From an uncultured Stomatobaculum sp. (GTDB taxonomy: Bacteria; Bacillota; Clostridia; Lachnospirales; Lachnospiraceae), in assembly GCF_937924975.1 (NCBI RefSeq), contig NZ_CALEYG010000010.1, forward strand, positions 1 to 36,426: DNA of 36,426 nt, in the 5' to 3' direction. Both the position numbers and the translations under genes were made by a program. The notes under the pieces were generated by a model. That model was not told where the DNA came from and made no database searches. It was given only the letters and a program-made list of their open reading frames with translations. This document shows positions 31,636-36,426 of this stretch, piece by piece (position 1 is the first letter of the stretch; every line of letters starts with the position of its first letter).

Positions 31636-32199
31636 ATGAGCGACAAAGAAAGGGCTTTATATGCGGATTATGAGCCGGGCTATACCGTCAGTACGAACGG
31701 AAACTGGCAGCTGATTAACCCGGAGCACTCCGAGTGGATCTTCACGCTGAACGGCGGTATCCGCCTGGTGGGACGCTGGGCAAAGCTGGACTACGCAAAC
31801 GGCGAGCTGAACAAAAACGGCTGGTATCACTTTAACTCGTACGGTATTATGGACTTCGGCTGGTTTAAGGACGAGCAGGGCAGTTGGTACTACTGCAACA
31901 CGGCGAACGACGGCTGGCTCGGCAAGATGCAGTACGGCTGGTATTTTGACGAAGTGGACAAACACTGGTATTATCTGGATTTGACGACAGGTGTGATGCC
32001 GACGGGCTGGCAGGCGATCAACGGCAAGTGGTACTACTTCACCCCGGAGACGATCGCGTACACCTACGAGTACGATGCGGTCAACGAGAAGTGGTTCTAC
32101 AAGGCGGGGAACACGGTTCGCCCGCACGGCTCCATGTATGTTAATGAGACCACGCCGGACGGCTATCGCGTCGATGCAAACGGCGCGTGGCAGCGTTGA
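31636..32199 (+). CDS. Cell-wall-binding (choline-binding-like) repeat protein without signal peptide
   Basis: The 187-residue protein is almost wholly built of aromatic repeats of the CW-binding type, with 'GWYHFNSYGIMDFGWFKDEQ', 'WYYCNTANDGWLGKMQYGWY' and 'PTGWQAINGKWYYF', ending 'TTPDGYRVDANGAWQR'. That end is the usual closing module of Lachnospiraceae surface proteins. Such repeats bind teichoic-acid or other wall polymers outside the cell. Yet there is no export signal, no clear ribosome site and no clear promoter. Possible starts are ATG 31636 or GTG 31603. It could be the 3' remnant of a larger surface gene or an intact gene with an unusual start. It is 46 bases before the giant surface gene. 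Confidence 0.65.
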   Translation: MSDKERALYADYEPGYTVSTNGNWQLINPEHSEWIFTLNGGIRLVGRWAKLDYANGELNKNGWYHFNSYGIMDFGWFKDEQGSWYYCNTANDGWLGKMQYGWYFDEVDKHWYYLDLTTGVMPTGWQAINGKWYYFTPETIAYTYEYDAVNEKWFYKAGNTVRPHGSMYVNETTPDGYRVDANGAWQR

Positions 32200-32207
32200 A
32201 TATGTCG

Positions 32208-32226
32208 GGGCACCGCTTCGGTGCCC
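32208..32226 (+). other. Intercistronic hairpin
   Basis: GGGCACCG and CGGTGCCC form an 8-bp stem with a three-base loop, between the repeat protein stop and the giant gene's ribosome site (AGGAGA, 32235-32240). No T-run follows, so it is not a standard terminator. It could be a processing or stability element. Confidence 0.5.
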
Positions 32227-32245
32227 TGATAGATAGGAGAACAGA

Positions 32246-35200
32246 ATGAAACGACACAAACTGAGAAAGAGGGCATTGACCGCGCTTCTCGCGCTGAGCC
32301 TGTTCTCGACCCAGCTGCTGACGGCACAGGCGGCAGGGCCTGTGGATTACTCGGACTATGCGAGTACATCGGGTATCGGGTATTCCAATCCCGATCATGC
32401 GAGCAGCTATGGCACAGCCGCCAAAATTGTTTTTGACACGGGGAGCGGGCCGAGGGTGAATGCGACGACGACAAATCCTACGACACCGAATCTCACGGGT
32501 TGGCACAACGTGACGCAGACCGGGCGCTTTTATATCATCGATGGTCAATCCGGTCATGCGTTGAACGCCAGTGCACCGTTTTCCGGACACATGGACAATA
32601 ACTATGCGGGAAGTTTTGCAAGACCCAACACATCCTGGCCCGGCGGTAAGCCGGTGCTCCCCTGGGGGCAGGACGATATCGCGCCGCCTACCTGGACGGG
32701 TTATACCTTTACCGGATGGAAAAAGATTGTTCCGACCGGTGCGAGCACGGGCATCGAAGCAGATGTCAGACCGGAAGTCGGTATGGATCCGGTGTTTCCC
32801 TACAACACGACGACAGTCTACCGGGCAAACTGGATGGGCAGTGCGAACTACAAGCTCTTCACGACACACGGCAGAAAAGCGGATGCGGCAAGCGAATTTG
32901 CGCCTTGGACTTTTGACCGGAGCGATGATGATATTGTGGTTGAGAGCGCTGTGAGCAAGGGCAGTGTGGATCTGCCGGGCTATAAAATCACCGGGGTCAC
33001 GGTGAAGAGTACGGGCTCCACGGATGCAGCGAAGACCGCGGCCACAGACTTCACGGTCACTGGTGCCTCCGGCCTCGGGCCGGACGGCGCGGTGATCCCC
33101 GGAGACGAGCGCTTCCTGGTGCCGCCTACGATTACAAGTCCGCTGCTTCTGGACAGCAACATGCCGAACCAGAACGTCTCGATGCAGTTTGACTACGAGC
33201 CGGACACGAATCAGAAGTTCAAGTTCTCGACGAGCTATGTCTATCTGGATTCCTCGAATATTGAGAACAGCATGACAGTGCCGGTCGGCACGAGCGGCAT
33301 ACTCGGCTCGGCAAAACTTTTTGCCGCGGAGAGCGACGGCGCAGGCGTGCAAAACGGCACGACGCGCTTCACGGCGGCGCTGCTTCCGGATGCAAACAAT
33401 CCGAAAGACAATACGGCGGCGCATCATCCGAAGTATGTGTTCTACAAGGCGGAAATCGTGAGCGGTAAGGAAAAGAAGACCCTCTCGAAGACCGTCGTGG
33501 CCGGCGGCACGGCGGAGACCTTTGTGAGACAGCGGGGGCTCGAGGAGAGCCTTTTCGATCTGCAGATGCCGGCGGTTAATGCGGTGTCACCGACGCCGGT
33601 CAGCTTCAAGTGGATGCCGAACCAGGACGTCAAGGTCAAGTATATCTACAAACTGAATCCGGACTACACGAACATGGTCAGCATTGTCCTGAAGAGTTCG
33701 CGTGACAACGATGCAAGCGGTTTCGTAGACAGCAATGTGCCGCGGCCGATTATCGAGAAGGCGACGGCACCGGGCAGTCTGACGACAGTCAGCATCCCCT
33801 ATGTGCCGAACTACACGGTGGTCAGCGCAATCGCACTGGATTCCGCGGCACTGACCCAGCAGCCGCAGATACTCGTGCAGCCGACCGCAACGGCGAGCGG
33901 CAGTATCCGGTACGAGTCGACGACCGACCCGGCGACCATTGTGGTGCGCTATCAGCCGAATCCGAACGCCTTTGCGAAGGTCTATTACACCGCGAAGACG
34001 GAGGGCGGCGGCACCGGCGGCTCGCTCAGCGGCGTACTCGTACAGCAGATGACGATGCCGAAGACCTACACGCTCGACGAACTGCTCACGCTGCACGGCA
34101 TCTCGGCGACACCGGCAACCGGCTATCTCGGCGATGGCTGGTACAAGGCAAATGCGAGCGGGACCGCACCGGACGGATCGAAGCTGAGCGGAACGGACTC
34201 GCTTTCGGTCACAGCTGCGGGACCGAATAAGTACATCTATGTGTTCAAAAAGAACCCGGCCGACTGGGGCACGGTGCGCTTCTTCAGCGGGGCGAACGGC
34301 AGCATCAGCGGCACGGCGGTGCAGTCGGTGTTAAAGAATACGGCGCTCAGCAGCCTGGCACCGGCGGTCACGCCGAACACCGGCTATCAGTTCGAGGGCT
34401 GGTATGACAATGTCGGGAACCTCGTGTCGACGGATCAGAACTTCGGCAGCCTGACGGTGCAGGGCAATGCGAGCTATACCGCGCACTTTGTCCTGATTGC
34501 CGCGCTCAGCGATATGGTCTTTGCGGTGCCGAATGTGGATGCAAGTGTCAGCGGCGCGGACGGCACGGGGCAGCTTCGAGTCAACACGCCGAATACCTCG
34601 CGCGTCTATACGGTCACGGATCTGAACGGCAATGTGATTGCGACGATGACGGGACTTGCGCTCTCGACAGGCAGTTTTACGGGCCTCCGTCCGGGACAGC
34701 CCTATCATATCTATGAGCTGGCAGCCGATCAGAATCCGGCGGCCGGAACCAATATTTCCGCGGTCCCGGCCAATAAGAAGGGACCGGAGGCGCTCGCGGT
34801 GATTCCGGCGACACAGCCGAATCTCACGGCAGTGCCGGACCCCTCGAACAACACGGCCTCGATCACAGTCAATCCGGCGGACGCGAACAGCCAGTATGCG
34901 CTCGTCGACGACGCGGGCAATGCGGTCGCACCGGGTTTTGTGAGCCCGGGCGGCAGCGGCGTGGTCTTCACGGGTCTTGACCCGGTGAGAAGTTATACGG
35001 TTGTCGCACAGCCGAACGGCAGTGCACAGAACCCGGCGGCGAATGCGGCGGCGGGGTACGGCACGACCGTTCCGGCAGCGACACAGAGCGCTGCGGTCGC
35101 AAACGACACATTCACGGTTAAGGTCTACAACGACCCGGCAAACAGCGGCCGTCTGCTCCTGCACACGAGAGCCGGCGCAACGCTCCCGGTCTCGGATGAG

Positions 35201-36426
35201 AAGGAAATCGACGATGCCAAGAGCGGTGACATCGTGATGCTCTCGGCCGATGCGACCGACAGCACCGGCGCGGCCTTTGTGCGCTGGCAGCTCCTCGGCG
35301 GCAGTGTGCTCGGCTTTAACCCGGCACTGCGCAGTCAGAGTGTCACGGTGAGCGGAAACGCGGTCTTTGAGCCGATTTATCAGAGCACACCCGGCGCGAA
35401 TCAGGTGGAACTGCAGGTCTCATCGAGCGACAACAGCGTCGGCGTCGCCGAGAACATCCGCCGGACAAAGCAGGATGCGCTTAACAGCCCGCAGCTTCCG
35501 GAGGACAATGTCTGGGCGACCAACAGCAACGCGACCTATACCATCAAGCTCCAGAAGGGCGCGCCGAGCGCAGATGTGAGACAGGCAGTTTCGCTGGCCG
35601 ACGGAAACAGCGGTGAGGCTTCATTCCGCTTCGGCTGGATGCTCGACGTGAAACTGTTCCGCAGCCTGACCAGAACAGCTGACGGCGCGGTCTTAAACCG
35701 CCCGGTACCGGAAGATGCGGCGGCGCGAATCGCGGACTTTATGATTACGACAGCCCTGAACACGGCGGCAATCGGCAAGACCGACTATGCGCTCTATGCC
35801 GTCCGAAAAGATGCGAGCGGTGCCCTGACGGCAGTGGATTTGAGCTCGCAGCTTCCGGCGGATTTTGCGACCAACCCGGGTGCGATTTACGAGCTCCCGG
35901 CGGAAATCGGCGACAAGCTCGTCCTGACCTACCATAAGGCGGTGAAGTTCCGCATCATCGACGGCAGAACGGCGAGCAACAATGCGACCGTGCTGCTCCG
36001 GAAGGGTTCGGCGCCCGCGGCGAATACAGCCTATACGGCGTTGCCGCTCGACTTCACGCAGAACCTCGACAACGGCAAGTATCGCTTCGTGGGTCTCTCG
36101 AAGACAGCGGGCAGTTATACGGCTTTTGATCCGGCGACGGATGCGGTCAACACGGATTTAACAATCTACGCGTACTACGAGGTGGATCCGGCCTGGACAG
36201 CGGCGCGCGCGGCACTCGATGCGAGTCGCGCGACTGGCACGGCGGCACTCCCGAATGTCTCCGACCCGACGCTCGCGGCGGCCTTGCAGGCGGCATTGAA
36301 CAATGCGGCGGCAGTGTCGAATGCGACGGCACCTTCCTCCTCGATTGCGGCTATGCTCGCGGCACAGGTCGCCCTGGACCAGGTAATTCACGACGCGAGC
36401 GTGGCGCCGACACCTGCGCCCACGCC
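32246..36426 (+). CDS. Very large secreted surface protein, 3' part off the right edge
   Basis: The frame is open without stop from ATG 32246 to the end of the window, at least 1393 codons. The N-terminus 'MKRHKLRKRALTALLALSLF' followed by 'STQLLTAQAAG' is a signal peptide with cleavage near 'AQA-AG'. The exported part is Thr/Ala/Gly/Asn/Pro-rich and beta-like. It contains blocks like 'YTFTGWKKI' and 'GYQFEGWYDNVGN', typical of InlB-B/Listeria-Bacteroides repeats. Fibronectin-type-like segments such as 'SRVYTVTDLNGNVIATMTGL' and a helical Ala-rich stretch near 1315-1385 follow, before a Pro-rich 'PTPAPT' at the edge. Wall anchoring probably comes beyond the edge. An AGGAGA ribosome site fixes the start. 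An adhesin-like role is inference. Confidence 0.88.
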   Translation, partial: MKRHKLRKRALTALLALSLFSTQLLTAQAAGPVDYSDYASTSGIGYSNPDHASSYGTAAKIVFDTGSGPRVNATTTNPTTPNLTGWHNVTQTGRFYIIDGQSGHALNASAPFSGHMDNNYAGSFARPNTSWPGGKPVLPWGQDDIAPPTWTGYTFTGWKKIVPTGASTGIEADVRPEVGMDPVFPYNTTTVYRANWMGSANYKLFTTHGRKADAASEFAPWTFDRSDDDIVVESAVSKGSVDLPGYKITGVTVKSTGSTDAAKTAATDFTVTGASGLGPDGAVIPGDERFLVPPTITSPLLLDSNMPNQNVSMQFDYEPDTNQKFKFSTSYVYLDSSNIENSMTVPVGTSGILGSAKLFAAESDGAGVQNGTTRFTAALLPDANNPKDNTAAHHPKYVFYKAEIVSGKEKKTLSKTVVAGGTAETFVRQRGLEESLFDLQMPAVNAVSPTPVSFKWMPNQDVKVKYIYKLNPDYTNMVSIVLKSSRDNDASGFVDSNVPRPIIEKATAPGSLTTVSIPYVPNYTVVSAIALDSAALTQQPQILVQPTATASGSIRYESTTDPATIVVRYQPNPNAFAKVYYTAKTEGGGTGGSLSGVLVQQMTMPKTYTLDELLTLHGISATPATGYLGDGWYKANASGTAPDGSKLSGTDSLSVTAAGPNKYIYVFKKNPADWGTVRFFSGANGSISGTAVQSVLKNTALSSLAPAVTPNTGYQFEGWYDNVGNLVSTDQNFGSLTVQGNASYTAHFVLIAALSDMVFAVPNVDASVSGADGTGQLRVNTPNTSRVYTVTDLNGNVIATMTGLALSTGSFTGLRPGQPYHIYELAADQNPAAGTNISAVPANKKGPEALAVIPATQPNLTAVPDPSNNTASITVNPADANSQYALVDDAGNAVAPGFVSPGGSGVVFTGLDPVRSYTVVAQPNGSAQNPAANAAAGYGTTVPAATQSAAVANDTFTVKVYNDPANSGRLLLHTRAGATLPVSDEKEIDDAKSGDIVMLSADATDSTGAAFVRWQLLGGSVLGFNPALRSQSVTVSGNAVFEPIYQSTPGANQVELQVSSSDNSVGVAENIRRTKQDALNSPQLPEDNVWATNSNATYTIKLQKGAPSADVRQAVSLADGNSGEASFRFGWMLDVKLFRSLTRTADGAVLNRPVPEDAAARIADFMITTALNTAAIGKTDYALYAVRKDASGALTAVDLSSQLPADFATNPGAIYELPAEIGDKLVLTYHKAVKFRIIDGRTASNNATVLLRKGSAPAANTAYTALPLDFTQNLDNGKYRFVGLSKTAGSYTAFDPATDAVNTDLTIYAYYEVDPAWTAARAALDASRATGTAALPNVSDPTLAAALQAALNNAAAVSNATAPSSSIAAMLAAQVALDQVIHDASVAPTPAPT

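Noticed and set aside
32208..32226. Reading the hairpin before the giant gene as a terminator
   Set aside because: The following bases are TGATAGATAGG, without a T-run.
32141..33427. 428-residue minus-strand frame, Arg/Cys-rich, within the giant surface gene
   Set aside because: It is antisense to a frame with a signal peptide and ribosome site, and its composition is typical of a shadow frame. The similar frame at 34331-35164 is rejected for the same reason.
1..36426. tRNA, rRNA, insertion sequence, prophage or attachment site
   Set aside because: I looked for cloverleaf arms, transposase motifs and terminal repeats and saw none that I could support.

Overview
The window looks like a chromosomal segment of a moderately high-GC member of the Clostridia, most likely a Lachnospiraceae-type bacterium. 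This is inferred from the families present: a Clostridia-style Tad/Flp pilus locus, a DUF5711-like protein, a recR-linked TPR protein, a large SRP RNA with an Alu-type half, ChW repeats and choline-binding-like cell-wall repeats. Strong AGGAGG ribosome sites, sigma-A-type promoters and intrinsic terminators fit the same group. I see no tRNA, rRNA, CRISPR array, transposase, integrase or phage gene.

Layout from left to right. Positions 1-4220 (minus strand) hold a Tad/Flp pilus operon read leftwards: CpaF-type ATPase, TadB-like and TadC-like membrane proteins, a tiny Flp-like prepilin and the start of a DUF5702-like protein that runs off the left edge. Positions 4474-7596 hold HIT and rhomboid genes, a stand-alone murG with its own promoter, mtnN and a small conserved protein. 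Positions 7683-11975 are a four-gene operon (coiled-coil membrane protein, DUF5711-like protein, ROK glucokinase, metallo-beta-lactamase-fold hydrolase) closed by a terminator. Positions 11988-14974 encode an OmpR-family response regulator and a large multi-membrane-segment histidine kinase. tadA follows, then a small membrane protein whose strong promoter is preceded by TTTACA-like repeats spaced like an OmpR/PhoP-family site.

The middle is housekeeping: SRP RNA (16114-16378), then a phosphofructokinase-dnaX-ybaB-recR-TPR protein-cvpA gene train ending in a terminator at 24188-24221. A minus-strand anchored protein with a Lys/Ala/Ser/Thr repeat tail follows, then a secreted ChW-repeat polysaccharide deacetylase overlapping holA, and a cold-shock gene with a long leader.

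The right end is the most accessory-like part. A BcrA-type ABC ATPase, a permease and a membrane-anchored erythromycin-esterase-like protein form one unit behind a promoter with a MarR-like palindrome at the start point. A wall-binding-repeat protein without a signal peptide comes next, then a very large secreted surface protein (at least 1393 residues) that is still open at the right edge.

Two of the larger genes, the edge-truncated ones at 1-828 and 32246-36426, were found by direct translation. Domain and family names are recognised by eye from motifs and have not been checked by search.
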